Source: Pseudomonadota bacterium (GTDB lineage: Bacteria; Pseudomonadota; Alphaproteobacteria; UBA2136; JAPKEQ01). From it: 43,136 nt of DNA. The notes under the pieces were generated by a model that was not told where the DNA came from, did not search any database, and saw only the letters and a program-made list of their open reading frames with translations. Position numbers and translations under genes: made by a program. Shown in pieces: positions 10,069-18,774 of this stretch (position 1 is the stretch's first letter; every line of letters begins with the position of its first letter). The DNA lies in contig JAYZXF010000002.1 of assembly GCA_036141575.1 (NCBI GenBank), positions 73,536 to 116,671 of the forward strand. The letters run 5' to 3'.

Positions 10069-11583
10069 TTATTTTTCAGCGTAGCGTGGTGTCACCATCA
10101 CAACTTCTGCATGAGGGTTCATATGGCTATGAACTTCAGAAGGCAGGTGACGGACCAGAACAGGAACAGGTTTTCCAATTTGGAGATCCATCATGGCGTT
10201 AAACTCATCAAGGTTATGGATAGCAACCCAGACACCGTTTACTTCAACGGCCTCCACAATGGTGAAGGTGTTGATGCCAGATTCATGGACAGGGCTTCTG
10301 TTTGCGATTTGGTTAATCACAATGCCATTGCCAATATCCCAGCGCTCGGCAATCTCTGCGCGCTCCTCTGGGGTGAGGGCAATGTAACGCTCAGCGCCCA
10401 GGTACTCTTCAAGTACGTTGGCTGCAGGCAGGATGCTTTCCACACCTGTGCTTCCCCAGTAGTAAGTGGGCACAGTGCTGCTATCTTCAATTTGCAAAGA
10501 GGCATTGTCGTAGCTGGGTTCAAGAGTGAACTCCAGTACGTGGCCATGGCGTATAATGCGAAGTGTGATTTCATCACTGGGCAGAGTATTGGCAATTTCA
10601 TAACCAACCATCAGGCTATTTTCAGCATCAAAACCGTTGACGCCAATAATAATATCACCAACGCGCAAGCCTGTAAGGGCTGCCACACCATCACGTTCCA
10701 TTGAGCGAATAACCGCGCCGCGGTTTCCGTTTTCTGCAAACGCACGGAAACTGCCATTGAATGCACCAAGGCGGACCCAGTATTCATAGCTGAGGTCTGC
10801 AAAATTCGCATCAATTGAGCTGATAAAGGTACGTCCAGCGTTTTCACGCATATAGCTATGAGAGGTTTGCAGCATATCCAGAGGCTGGATGAAGCCGAGG
10901 CCAATATTCGCACGGGTTGGCGAGATGATGAACGTGTTCATGCCAATGGCTTTCAGTTCGCCGTCTTGCATCACAAGAGCAATACCGCCAGAGTTACCCG
11001 GGTTCAGTGCAGCGTCTGTTTGGAAGTCACCATACATGCTGGAGAGACCTTGGCGAGGCAAATGCCGACCGTTGTAGCTGAGAACACCTTTTGAAACACT
11101 ACATGCAAAACCAAGCGGGCTACCAATCAGGTAAACCTCTTGTCCTTCGCGCAGAAGGTCCAGGTTGGCGGGCTTGAAGCTCGGCAAACCTGAAAGGCTG
11201 CGGGGAAGTGTCAGACTGGCAAAGTCGCGATTGCTGTCACGCCAAAAATCAGACATAGGAACCTGATATTCTGCACCACTTTGGTTGCACAGTTGATAGC
11301 GCACATAAGTGGCACCTTGTACAACGTGATTGTTGGTCCAGAGGTAGTTTTGGCCTTCCACATTCATAAAGAACGCAGAGCCGCTACCAGTGGCACGAAG
11401 AACGCGGCCGGCTTCATCAACAGGGCTGATGGTGGTAATGGCTGCGGTTTTGCCAATTGCATCTTGTAAGGCATCCAGTTCAGAAGATTCAATTTGCTGA
11501 ATATTTTCAGCAAAGAGCTGTTCCTGCGCAAGGGCAGGGGTGGCAACCAAAGCGGCTGCGCTTAGGGCTAAAGCTTTCCACAT
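10069..11583 (-). CDS. Secreted trypsin-like serine protease with PDZ domains (HtrA/DegP-like)
   Basis: A 504-residue protein with an N-terminal signal peptide (MWKALALSAAALVATPALA, likely cut after ALA at residue 19), so it acts in the periplasm or at the cell surface. The chymotrypsin-fold catalytic triad is visible: His86 (TNNHVVQG), Asp120 (NRDFASL) and Ser198 (NPGNSGG). A PDZ domain follows at about 285-355 (GVAALTGLRVGDIIIGVNG). A second, more diverged PDZ-like region is at about 410-490 (GIVINQIANRSPVHESGI). This matches the HtrA quality-control plan, but the N-terminal half is only moderately similar to DegP, so I give no symbol. It is divergent from metY and convergent with acnB. Confidence 0.85.
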   Translation of the reverse strand: MWKALALSAAALVATPALAQEQLFAENIQQIESSELDALQDAIGKTAAITTISPVDEAGRVLRATGSGSAFFMNVEGQNYLWTNNHVVQGATYVRYQLCNQSGAEYQVPMSDFWRDSNRDFASLTLPRSLSGLPSFKPANLDLLREGQEVYLIGSPLGFACSVSKGVLSYNGRHLPRQGLSSMYGDFQTDAALNPGNSGGIALVMQDGELKAIGMNTFIISPTRANIGLGFIQPLDMLQTSHSYMRENAGRTFISSIDANFADLSYEYWVRLGAFNGSFRAFAENGNRGAVIRSMERDGVAALTGLRVGDIIIGVNGFDAENSLMVGYEIANTLPSDEITLRIIRHGHVLEFTLEPSYDNASLQIEDSSTVPTYYWGSTGVESILPAANVLEEYLGAERYIALTPEERAEIAERWDIGNGIVINQIANRSPVHESGINTFTIVEAVEVNGVWVAIHNLDEFNAMMDLQIGKPVPVLVRHLPSEVHSHMNPHAEVVMVTPRYAEK

Positions 11584-11674
11584 GTGTGTAAACTCCAGAA
11601 AAAGTGAAGAAATAAAGATCGATAAATCTCGCCAAACTTAAAGAAACTTAACATTCTCCGCAAGTGTTTTATGG

Positions 11675-11702
11675 TTTACCAAAGTTTAAAAATCAGTACA
11701 CT
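11675..11702 (+). promoter_or_regulatory. Candidate promoter of metY
   Basis: TTTACC at 11675-11680, a 16-base spacer, and TACACT at 11697-11702. The match to consensus is moderate. The 155-base divergent spacer must also hold the protease promoter, which I cannot place. Confidence 0.45.
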
Positions 11703-11738
11703 ATCTGCATCAATTGAATAGGGAAAAGGATAATAACA

Positions 11739-13028
11739 ATGAAATTTGAAACAAAAGCCATTCATAGCGGACTAAAATGCGACCCAAGTCACGGGAGTGT
11801 TATTACCCCTATTCACCAGACATCAGGGTTTCAATTCCCTTCTACAGAAAGCGCTGCTGACCGCTTCATGCTTGAAGAAATGGGTCAGATTTACACGCGT
11901 GTTGGTAATCCGACAGTTGACCAGTTTGAAGCACGTATGACAGAGCTTGACGGCGGTGTCGGCGCTGTTGCTGTGTCATCTGGTATGACAGCAGCAGCCT
12001 ACACGGTGATGAACATCTGTAAGGCAGGTGATAATTTTGTAACGTCACCAAACCTGTACGGTGGTGTGAGTAACCTGTTTAAAAATATTCTTAAAGACTA
12101 CGGTATTGAAGCACGCTTTGTGGACCACAGCGACCCTGAGAACTTCCGCCGTGCAACAGATGAGAACACACGCCTTTACTGGGGTGAAACTCTTCCAAAC
12201 CCGAAACTGAATGTTTTCCCAATTCATGAAGTCGCTAAAATTGCAAATGAAGTGGGTGTGCCTCTAGCCATTGATAACACATGTGCAACGCCGGCACTTT
12301 GCCGCCCGTTTGAACATGGTGCACACATTGCTGTTTACAGTGCGACAAAATACATTTGCGGCCACGGTACAACAATTGGTGGTATCATTGTAGATAGTGG
12401 TAAGTTTGACTGGGCTAAGCATGCTGATCGTTTCCCTATGATCAGTCGTCCTGACCCGTCACTACACGGTATGAAGTGGATCGAAAAATTTGGCGAAATG
12501 GCTTACATTCTTAAGCTTCGTGCCACAATGATCCGTGACTTTGGTGGTTGCCTTGCACCTATGAATGCATTCCTACTTTCTCAGGGCCTAGAAACACTCT
12601 CTCTGCGTATGGAAAAGCACTGCGCAAATGCAAAAGCAGTCGCTGAATACTTGAGTAACCATCCGAAAGTAAACTTTGTAAACTATCCAACAATTAACGG
12701 TGGCGATACTGAGAAGTGGGCGACTGAACTCATGGGCGGCATGTACGGCCCAATGGTTGGTGTGGACATTAAAGGTGGCACAAAAGCTGGCCAAGATTTT
12801 GTAACAGGCCTTAAGATGTTTTACCACGTGGCCAACATTGGTGATACACGCTCTATGGCGATCCACCCTGCAAGCACAACGCATAGCCAAATCCCTGCGG
12901 AAGACCGCGTAAAAGCAGGTATTACAGACGGGTATGTGCGCCTATGTATCGGTATTGAGCATATTGATGACATTCTGGCTGACCTTGAGCAAACTTTGGA
13001 AAAAATCCAAGTTTCAGAAGCAGCCTAA
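11739..13028 (+). CDS. metY: O-acetylhomoserine sulfhydrylase (O-acetylhomoserine aminocarboxypropyltransferase)
   Basis: A 429-residue Cys/Met-metabolism PLP enzyme. It makes homocysteine directly from O-acetylhomoserine and sulfide, so methionine can be made without cystathionine. The likely PLP lysine is Lys204 in [16 protein letters not shown]. The partner-subunit motif YTRVGNPT is at 52-59 and AIDNTCATP at 177-185. The length, the WGETLPNP motif and the insertion after [12 protein letters not shown] (about 30 residues around [10 protein letters not shown]) are typical of MetY and not of the shorter cystathionine synthases. Methionine gamma-lyase is a related alternative. The ATG follows GGGAAAAGGA. 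A strong terminator follows. Confidence 0.88.
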   Translation: MKFETKAIHSGLKCDPSHGSVITPIHQTSGFQFPSTESAADRFMLEEMGQIYTRVGNPTVDQFEARMTELDGGVGAVAVSSGMTAAAYTVMNICKAGDNFVTSPNLYGGVSNLFKNILKDYGIEARFVDHSDPENFRRATDENTRLYWGETLPNPKLNVFPIHEVAKIANEVGVPLAIDNTCATPALCRPFEHGAHIAVYSATKYICGHGTTIGGIIVDSGKFDWAKHADRFPMISRPDPSLHGMKWIEKFGEMAYILKLRATMIRDFGGCLAPMNAFLLSQGLETLSLRMEKHCANAKAVAEYLSNHPKVNFVNYPTINGGDTEKWATELMGGMYGPMVGVDIKGGTKAGQDFVTGLKMFYHVANIGDTRSMAIHPASTTHSQIPAEDRVKAGITDGYVRLCIGIEHIDDILADLEQTLEKIQVSEAA

Positions 13029-13040
13029 AGCCTCCCAATG

Positions 13041-13069
13041 AAAAAGCGCGGATTTTTCCGCGCTTTTTT
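13041..13069 (+). terminator. Intrinsic terminator of metY
   Basis: AAAAAGCGCGGA, loop TTTT, TCCGCGCT, then TTTTT. A strong stem followed by a T-run directly after metY separates it from the next gene. Confidence 0.93.
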
Positions 13070-13124
13070 GTGTTTGAACCCTTGAATTTTATATTCTTTA
13101 TCACCATACCTTCACACATAACCG

Positions 13125-13147
13125 CTGTGTTGCATCATGCAATGCAG
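13125..13147. promoter_or_regulatory. 23-base inverted repeat upstream of the Trp-rich gene
   Basis: CTG-TG-TTGCAT, C, ATGCAA-TG-CAG is nearly symmetric, with a perfect 13-base centre at 13130-13142. It lies 38 bases before the chosen start codon. It may be an operator for a dimeric repressor or a leader hairpin. No regulator for it is visible. Confidence 0.5.
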
Positions 13148-13184
13148 TTCAACTTTCGTACTTTTTTCTGGAAAGGAGAAACCC

Positions 13185-14741
13185 ATGGGTTTCCTTAAAT
13201 CCGTATGGGGATGGGGCAAATGGACCTTCTGGACCATTGTCAAAACCTTCTTCATCATGTTTTTCGGCAGCTTGTTGCTGTTTGGCATGGCGAACCTGCT
13301 ATACAGTGCCGCGATCAACATCGCAACACTCAGCATCTCTCTCTCACCCTTCGTGATTGACATTAGCCAATGGCAACCCATGCTATGGTTGATGGCAATC
13401 GGCTGGACAACCATCACAGCCATGTGGGTTTACCTGCGTTTCAAGTCACCAGAAGGTTTCTTGATGAATGTGCTGCGGTGGGCAAACTGGATCTTTGTGG
13501 TCTTGGCCATGGTTGCCGTGATTTTCGTTATGTTTGTTGGCCCGTTGCTGGCAACTGGCGAAGTCATGGAGGAAGGAAAAAGCTTTGCTCAGACCATCCT
13601 TAAGTGGGAGTTCTGGCAAGCCACATGGCTCAACGCTGAATGGCGTAACGAGCATGTGTGGAACAACGCGGCTTGGTCTGAACTGGTGTTCAAAACGTTG
13701 GACTACCAGTGGTGGATCAACGATGTTGTGCCATGGATTAACCGTGAAGCTGAGAACTCCGTAACCTGGCTGGATGGTGTAACCGGCGCAAGCATCATTG
13801 CTGGTGTTATTATGCCGATCTTCTGGGGTCTGGTTGCTATGGGTGGCTCTGCACGTGTTGTGCTGGGAATCCTTCTCAAAGCAGCTGGTGCAGGTATCTT
13901 CCAAAAGATCGCCTTTACCTTGGTGTCGCGTCTGCGTGGCCGTCATACTCACGTCCCTGATAAGGATGTGGGAATTCAAGCCAAAATTGCTGTGTTCCAA
14001 AGCTTTCGGAGTGAAGGTGGTGCGCGTGCAAAGTTGGCTGTAAGGCTTCTGAAGTCTTGCGAAGAGCTGTTTACTGCAATTGACCTCATCCCTGATGTGG
14101 AAAAGCGGGACATGGCACGCGCCTATGCTCTACAGCACTTGGCTGGCGCTGATAAGCGCTTGCGCAAGGCAGTTACCAAGCGCACAGTTGTGTTGCGGGA
14201 ACTTACGCTGATGATCGAAGAGTTCGACACGAAAGTGGCGGACTTGGAAGATCAGATTGAGGAGCTTGAAGCTCAGAAGAAAGCAATCAAAGGTGGATTC
14301 TTGGGACTGAAAAAACGTCCTGTGAAGAAACATTTGAAAGCTTTGAAGAAAGAGCTGAAAGATGTGAGCGCAGAATATGATGGCAAGGTCGTTTGGGCCA
14401 ATGCGCTATCACGCAAGAAACCTGTCAACGTACCTGGCAAGTTCCAAGAGCTTTACCCTGCTTACTCTGCACATGAGAAGCGTTATACGCTGCCTCTGGT
14501 TGCAAACATGTGGGGTCTGCTTGAAGATATGGAAGCCGATATGTACTCTGAGTTCGGCATCTGGGTCGACACTCTGGAAGACATGAAGCGCATTGGAATG
14601 CTGACCTACCTGAAGGATCTTGTGTCTCTGGCGCGTGAAGACCGTCAGGAACAAAAGAAGCAAACCAAACTGCTGATGGAGCTGGTAAAAAACTCAGCCC
14701 CAAGCAAGTTGCCAGTAAAGGCAATGCAGCAGCATCGCTAA
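13185..14741 (+). CDS. Unknown Trp-rich membrane protein with C-terminal coiled coil
   Basis: I do not recognise this 518-residue protein. The N-terminal part has about four membrane segments (near residues 14-43, 65-84, 99-123 and 199-231). It is rich in tryptophan, with 20 Trp in the first 200 residues; a cluster of WxxW-like patches lies at 141-184 between segments 3 and 4. The C-terminal 280 residues are soluble and basic, with a predicted coiled coil at about 335-370 (LEDQIEELEAQKKAIKG) and a lysine-rich stretch at 375-392. ATG 13185 is chosen because GAAAGGAG precedes it; an in-frame ATG at 13137 lies in an inverted repeat. Codon use (ACC, CTG, TTG) differs from neighbouring genes (ACA, CTT). 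It stands alone between two terminators. Confidence 0.8.
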   Translation: MGFLKSVWGWGKWTFWTIVKTFFIMFFGSLLLFGMANLLYSAAINIATLSISLSPFVIDISQWQPMLWLMAIGWTTITAMWVYLRFKSPEGFLMNVLRWANWIFVVLAMVAVIFVMFVGPLLATGEVMEEGKSFAQTILKWEFWQATWLNAEWRNEHVWNNAAWSELVFKTLDYQWWINDVVPWINREAENSVTWLDGVTGASIIAGVIMPIFWGLVAMGGSARVVLGILLKAAGAGIFQKIAFTLVSRLRGRHTHVPDKDVGIQAKIAVFQSFRSEGGARAKLAVRLLKSCEELFTAIDLIPDVEKRDMARAYALQHLAGADKRLRKAVTKRTVVLRELTLMIEEFDTKVADLEDQIEELEAQKKAIKGGFLGLKKRPVKKHLKALKKELKDVSAEYDGKVVWANALSRKKPVNVPGKFQELYPAYSAHEKRYTLPLVANMWGLLEDMEADMYSEFGIWVDTLEDMKRIGMLTYLKDLVSLAREDRQEQKKQTKLLMELVKNSAPSKLPVKAMQQHR

Positions 14742-14751
14742 GCGAAAACGC

Positions 14752-14777
14752 AAAAGGCGCCCTACGGGGCGCCTTTT
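14752..14777. terminator. Bidirectional terminator between the Trp-rich gene and the Nmad2-like gene
   Basis: AAAAGGCGCCC, loop TACG, GGGCGCCTTTT. An 11 bp symmetric stem with A and T ends lies between two convergent genes. Confidence 0.92.
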
Positions 14778-14783
14778 CATCGT

Positions 14784-15380
14784 TTAGAGATCTCGTGGAA
14801 GACCATGTACTCCTGTGGGGTAGGTTTCTGTAATCCATGTGTAAAAGGCATTAATCAGCTGCGGGTCATCAATTACCTTATGGCCACGCCTTGCACCTTG
14901 CACAATACGGGTGTCATGGAACTGGTGTGGCAGTTGCGGTGCCTCTGCACCAAAGTACCAAAAGCGATGCCCAACAAGAGTGGCAGGAACGCTATGATTA
15001 CGGCGAATCTTTTCTTCGCGGCCATAGTGTATGCCTTGCTTGTAGGTTTGGTAGCCACCACCAAGGTCCAGCAGGTTGAAGTTATCACCGTACGGATTAT
15101 TGGCATTGGGCCTTTTGGCGTAGAAGCGTGGAATGCCCCAGTAGTTGGCATAGTCAATCTTCTCATCTACAGAGCTTGCGTAGATGAGGCGGTCCATGCC
15201 GTGTTTGCTGGTAGACATGCCCACAAGCCAGTCACGTTCAGGCCTTGCATGTTTGCGAATTTGCGGTTTGCAGACAGAAAGCGTGCAGCTTCCGCCTGTT
15301 ACGTTGGGCGCGAGTCCTGTGTCTGATGCGACGACATAAACCAGCAGGCGTTCAGGTTTGAAGGATGAGTCAAAGTACAT
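14784..15380 (-). CDS. Nmad2-like protein (nucleotide modification associated domain 2)
   Basis: A 198-residue protein. Its N-terminal pattern YVVASDTGLAPNVTGGSCTL, then CKPQIRKHA, DWLVGMST and, further on, YWGIPRFYAKRP, matches what I recall of the Nmad2 family. In that family YVV..D.G.APN, CT...CKP.IR, DW..G and RF..KRP are conserved. Family members are linked by gene context to modified-base metabolism of phage or bacterial DNA; the biochemical role is unknown. The later region has many His and aromatic residues (HSVPATLVGHRFWYFG). The ATG follows GGAGG. The gene is convergent with the Trp-rich membrane gene and shares its terminator; base use in both is unlike the surrounding genes. The family call is from memory of the motif and should be tested by profile search. 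Confidence 0.65.
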   Translation of the reverse strand: MYFDSSFKPERLLVYVVASDTGLAPNVTGGSCTLSVCKPQIRKHARPERDWLVGMSTSKHGMDRLIYASSVDEKIDYANYWGIPRFYAKRPNANNPYGDNFNLLDLGGGYQTYKQGIHYGREEKIRRNHSVPATLVGHRFWYFGAEAPQLPHQFHDTRIVQGARRGHKVIDDPQLINAFYTWITETYPTGVHGLPRDL

Positions 15381-15427
15381 CCAGCCTCCATATGTAAGGG
15401 AAAACGTATAAGATAATGTGTATACGG

Positions 15428-15456
15428 AAACTACAGCCTGAAACGGCCTTTGTCAA
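15428..15456 (-). promoter_or_regulatory. Candidate promoter of the Nmad2-like gene
   Basis: On the minus strand, TTGACA (15456-15451), a 17-base spacer and TAGTTT (15433-15428). The -35 is perfect but the -10 is poor. The predicted leader is about 40 bases. Confidence 0.4.
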
Positions 15457-15470
15457 AGCAGAAATGCAGC

Positions 15471-16211
15471 TTACTTCTGAGCAAGGTAAATGTGAGTGTA
15501 GCTTTTATCGAGGGCTTCAGTGCCTTCTTCAGGGTATGCTAGGAGATAGGTAAGTGCTGTGAGAGCGTCCATTTCTTGCAGGGCAGGGTTACGTGAGAGC
15601 CTGCTTTTGATCTTGCCTGATTTGGTCAGAGACTTTTCAAATGTTGGCAGAGTGGCTGTTTGTGGTTGGCCAAAAACACCAAGTACTTTAAAGCCTGCAC
15701 CTTTAAGAATACTTTCATATTCACCATCTTTAAAAATACGGTCATGGTGGATGTTGGCAGGTTTGCCGTTTTCATCGACTTTCTCAAATTTTTCGCTTGG
15801 TACAGAGCTGAGGAAAAGGCCACCTTGCTTCAGGCTTGCGAATACATCTGAGACCACTGTTTCTGCATCATTAAAGTGTTCCATCACTTCAAAAGCAGTC
15901 ACGCTTGAAAAGGTTTGGCTCAGGTCTGTGAGGCGGTTTTTATCCAGATTAAATGTTTGGGCGTTAACGCCTTTATCTAGAGCAGAAGCAACTGCTGTTT
16001 CATCATAATCTAGGCCAAGGTGGCTTTCTGGAATGTCTTTGAGGATATCTAGTCCGTAACCTGTGGCGCAACCAAGGTCGAGGTGGTGCTCTGTGGCGTT
16101 ATGCTCAACAAGAAGATCTTTCGCCCAAAGGTAGCGGCCGAGGTGTTCGGCTTTTACCCAAAGGTTTTTATCTGCTGTATTTGTTGGGTCAACGTATTCG
16201 AGATTACTCAT
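15471..16211 (-). CDS. SAM-dependent class I methyltransferase
   Basis: A 246-residue protein with a Rossmann-type methyltransferase core. Motif I is HLDLGCATGYGLDIL, the acidic loop is GLDYDET, motif post-I/II is VTAFEVMEHFNDAE, and KQGGLFLSSVPSE follows. It resembles the UbiG and Methyltransf_11 group that act on small molecules, lipids or sugars; the substrate cannot be read from sequence. I use ATG 16211 because its first codons overlap the ftsY stop (ATGAGTAA), an arrangement that favours translational coupling; a longer frame would run deep into ftsY. It is probably the last gene of the minus-strand group that also holds ftsY and the two genes upstream of it. Confidence 0.8.
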   Translation of the reverse strand: MSNLEYVDPTNTADKNLWVKAEHLGRYLWAKDLLVEHNATEHHLDLGCATGYGLDILKDIPESHLGLDYDETAVASALDKGVNAQTFNLDKNRLTDLSQTFSSVTAFEVMEHFNDAETVVSDVFASLKQGGLFLSSVPSEKFEKVDENGKPANIHHDRIFKDGEYESILKGAGFKVLGVFGQPQTATLPTFEKSLTKSGKIKSRLSRNPALQEMDALTALTYLLAYPEEGTEALDKSYTHIYLAQK

Positions 16212-17127
16212 TGATGCCAACCAGTAGGTTACAAAACTCAGTTGCGTCAAATGGCTGCAGGTCTTCTATGCCTTCACCCACACCAATGTAATGGATTGGT
16301 AGGGCATATTTATCAGCAAGACCAATCATCACGCCGCCTTTGGCACTGCTATCGAGCTTAGTCATCACAAGACCTGTAATTTCAGCTGTCTCTTTAAAGG
16401 CATCGACTTGAGAGAATGCGTTTTGCCCAACAGTGGCATCAAGAACAAGAAGGCTTGCATGTGGCGCGCTTTCATCTTGCTTTTTGATAGTGCGGAAAAG
16501 TTTTGCTAGTTGTTCCATCAGGTCATGACGGTTTTGCAGGCGACCTGCTGTATCAATAATTAGAATGTCGTAGCCTTCTGCAATGGCTTTTTCATGGGCT
16601 TTATAAGCAATGGTTGCTGGGTCTACGCCTTCTTTTTCTGGCGTAACAATAGGAACACCTGCACGGTCTGCCCACACTTGAAGCTGGGCTACGGCGCCGG
16701 CTCTAAACGTATCAGCTGCCGCAAGAAGAACTTTCTTCCCTTCCGCTTTGTACTGGCTAGAAAGCTTACCAATTGTCGTTGTTTTACCGCTACCGTTTAC
16801 ACCATTCATAACAAGAACAAATGGCTTTTTATCTGTAATTTCCAGTGCTTCAGCACGTGGCGTTAAAATTTCTGAAAGAGTATCAGCAAGGAGCTTTTTA
16901 AGGGCTTCAGGATCATCCTTTTCAGCGAGGCCTTTAGCTTTTTCTTTGAGGGTTTCAATCACTTTACCTGAGGCTTCAAGGCCGAGGTCTGATTGAATGA
17001 GAATATCTTCAAGGTTTTCTAGAGTTTCAGCATCAAGTTTACCGCCACTAAATACGTCGCCAATAGCGCTGCCAAGGGATGCTGTTGTCTTTTTGAGGCC
17101 TTCTCTCAGGCGCTTAAACCAACTCAT
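16204..17127 (-). CDS. ftsY: Signal recognition particle receptor FtsY
   Basis: A 307-residue SRP-type GTPase that docks ribosome-SRP complexes to the inner membrane for co-translational insertion. The helical N domain covers about residues 1-95. The G domain shows the P-loop GVNGSGKTTT at about 109-118, ADTFRAGA, the G3 motif IDTAGR, TKLDSSAKGG and the closing GVGEGIEDLQPF. The acidic A domain of E. coli FtsY is absent; only a short amphipathic start (MSWFKRLREGLKK) remains, as in many bacteria. The partner Ffh is encoded 2 kb away on the other strand. The downstream methyltransferase start overlaps its stop codon. Confidence 0.98.
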   Translation of the reverse strand: MSWFKRLREGLKKTTASLGSAIGDVFSGGKLDAETLENLEDILIQSDLGLEASGKVIETLKEKAKGLAEKDDPEALKKLLADTLSEILTPRAEALEITDKKPFVLVMNGVNGSGKTTTIGKLSSQYKAEGKKVLLAAADTFRAGAVAQLQVWADRAGVPIVTPEKEGVDPATIAYKAHEKAIAEGYDILIIDTAGRLQNRHDLMEQLAKLFRTIKKQDESAPHASLLVLDATVGQNAFSQVDAFKETAEITGLVMTKLDSSAKGGVMIGLADKYALPIHYIGVGEGIEDLQPFDATEFCNLLVGINE

Positions 17128-17136
17128 AGGAAATCC

Positions 17137-17505
17137 TTAATTGTTTGTCATCATGTAGGCGTTCAGTGTGGTGAGCGTACTCTCGCCATCAGGGGTTTTA
17201 ACCCGAACTGTAATATTTTTCAACTCAGGAAGCGCAGCAGGCGTGACATCTACACTATAAGGAAGCTCATACCCGCCTTGTTTAAATGTGCCACCTGTAC
17301 TGTTGAGCACCAAAGGTTTACCAGCAAGCTTTTCAATGCGCAGCTCATCAAGATAGTTCTGTGCGCTAATGTTTGCTGCAATCTTAGACTTAATATGTGC
17401 ACTGCCACGTGTAAACTGCCCGCTACTTGCCAGAACAGTAGTGAGGCCAATGGCAACAATCACAAATGCAATGAGCACTTCAATAAGCGTGAAGCCTTTG
17501 TTCAT
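17137..17505 (-). CDS. Type IV pilin-like / type II secretion minor pseudopilin (GspI-like)
   Basis: A 122-residue protein beginning with a class III signal, MNKG|FTLIEVLIAFVIVAIGL. Prepilin peptidase would cut between Gly4 and Phe5, with the invariant Glu at mature position 5. The hydrophobic helix and the short beta-rich domain after it fit a GspI/PulI minor pseudopilin. No other gsp or pil gene is in this window, so the partner machinery must lie elsewhere. It ends nine bases before ftsY and follows the TPR protein by six bases, so the four minus-strand genes probably form one operon. Confidence 0.75.
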   Translation of the reverse strand: MNKGFTLIEVLIAFVIVAIGLTTVLASSGQFTRGSAHIKSKIAANISAQNYLDELRIEKLAGKPLVLNSTGGTFKQGGYELPYSVDVTPAALPELKNITVRVKTPDGESTLTTLNAYMMTNN

Positions 17506-17511
17506 AAGAAA

Positions 17512-18687
17512 TTAGCCCTTGTACCAGAAGTCATTACGGGCAAGAGGGTCTACATAGCGCCAGCGGTTTTCAGAGAATGTTGTTCCAGCAGGAAAGACAC
17601 TTTCACGCCAGTCACGCACGAGGCGGTCAACTGTAAAGAGTGAGCCCACCATAATGCCGTGCTTTTCAACAGCTCGGCGTGCATAGAGGCTGTTAACTGG
17701 AGAACCGTTTGCGCGGCTACCATCGACTTTACCAATGCTGTTGCGGTAGAGGTAAAGAGGTAGGTCTTGCACGGTTGTCGCTTCTGAAACTTTAAGCTCA
17801 GATACCCAATCATAGTCAGGGTGGAGTGTTTGCCAGCTTCTCATTGCGTCAATACGCATTTCAAGCAGACCTCTGAGTGCAAGGCTATGTGCTGAGAAAA
17901 TTGTACCCGCGTAGAACGTGAGGCCAATAAGGGCAAAGAACAATGTAAATGACCAAAGTCGGTATTTAAGTGAGTAGAACATTGCTGAAAGGAGGATGAG
18001 GCCAACAATACAGGCTGTGGCTGCGCTGTATTTATCTTTCAGGTAAGCGTGTCCCATGCCTGGAATCGCTGCAAGGCCTGTTGCCATCCAAACATGTTCG
18101 TTCTTTTCAACAGGGTACGCTTTTAAACGTTCAGCGAGTTCAATGCCGCGTGCTGATGGAATAGAAGGCAGGTGTTCAATAATAGCAAGGTCATCACCTT
18201 CAAGAGCGCGGCTCCAAAGGTAATGGTAGTAAGCTTTTTCTGTGTATGGACTATCTACGTGATCAGCAAGAAGGCGCGCACGGAAGACCTTACCACCTTG
18301 TGGCGGGTCGAGTTTGTCCCAAATGCGGCTCATGTAGTAAAGCGCATCAGGAATAAATGGGCTTTTAGGGTATGTTTTACCGAACTCTTCAAAGAAGATG
18401 GCAGAAGATTCCATATCACCGAGTACGTAACTCAGGCGTGCGATGTTGAATCTAGCACGCTCTACATCACCGTCTAGTGTGGCTGTATGTGCAATACGCT
18501 TCCATTCAAGAAGAGCGCTGTTTAGGTCGCCTTCTTTTTCAAGAGACTTAGGAAACGTTGGGTCTGGTAGGACACCAGAGCTAAAGTTTGGTGTTTCCAC
18601 AGGAGCGAGAGACGGGATGCCCTGAGCATTCAGGGTGCTTGTGAGGCACAAAAGTGCGAGTAGAAAAATGTATTTACGCATAAGCAT
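17512..18687 (-). CDS. TPR protein with membrane segments and a cysteine-free YidD-like C-terminal domain
   Basis: A 391-residue protein with an N-terminal signal sequence (residues 1-22). TPR-like helices at about 50-170 (DVERARFNIARLSYVLGDME) look like BamD/YbgF-type outer-membrane assembly repeats. A hydrophobic part at about 205-280 starts with the motif IPGMGHAYLKDKY. The last 75 residues (NSLYARRAVEKHGIMVGSL, then FTVDRLVRDW, RYVDPLARNDFWY) resemble YidD, the membrane-insertion efficiency factor, as found fused to similar domains in other proteobacteria. The cysteines of the usual YidD motif are replaced (GSPVNSLYA). Its place beside ftsY and ffh fits a role in membrane protein insertion. 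The domain match is from recalled patterns. Confidence 0.6.
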   Translation of the reverse strand: MLMRKYIFLLALLCLTSTLNAQGIPSLAPVETPNFSSGVLPDPTFPKSLEKEGDLNSALLEWKRIAHTATLDGDVERARFNIARLSYVLGDMESSAIFFEEFGKTYPKSPFIPDALYYMSRIWDKLDPPQGGKVFRARLLADHVDSPYTEKAYYHYLWSRALEGDDLAIIEHLPSIPSARGIELAERLKAYPVEKNEHVWMATGLAAIPGMGHAYLKDKYSAATACIVGLILLSAMFYSLKYRLWSFTLFFALIGLTFYAGTIFSAHSLALRGLLEMRIDAMRSWQTLHPDYDWVSELKVSEATTVQDLPLYLYRNSIGKVDGSRANGSPVNSLYARRAVEKHGIMVGSLFTVDRLVRDWRESVFPAGTTFSENRWRYVDPLARNDFWYKG

Positions 18688-18774
18688 AGCTTACTTCTTT
18701 TTTTTATGCTGTAAACTAATTTAGAAGTTTTATTGCCAGAGGTTACATACCCTGAACTGCTTTATTTGTATCTT

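Noticed and set aside
11739-13028. Methionine gamma-lyase as the function of the PLP enzyme
   Set aside because: The insertion around [10 protein letters not shown] and the length of 429 residues fit O-acetylhomoserine sulfhydrylase better.
13137-13184. ATG 13137 as start of the Trp-rich membrane protein
   Set aside because: It lies inside an inverted repeat and has no ribosome-binding site, while ATG 13185 follows GAAAGGAG.
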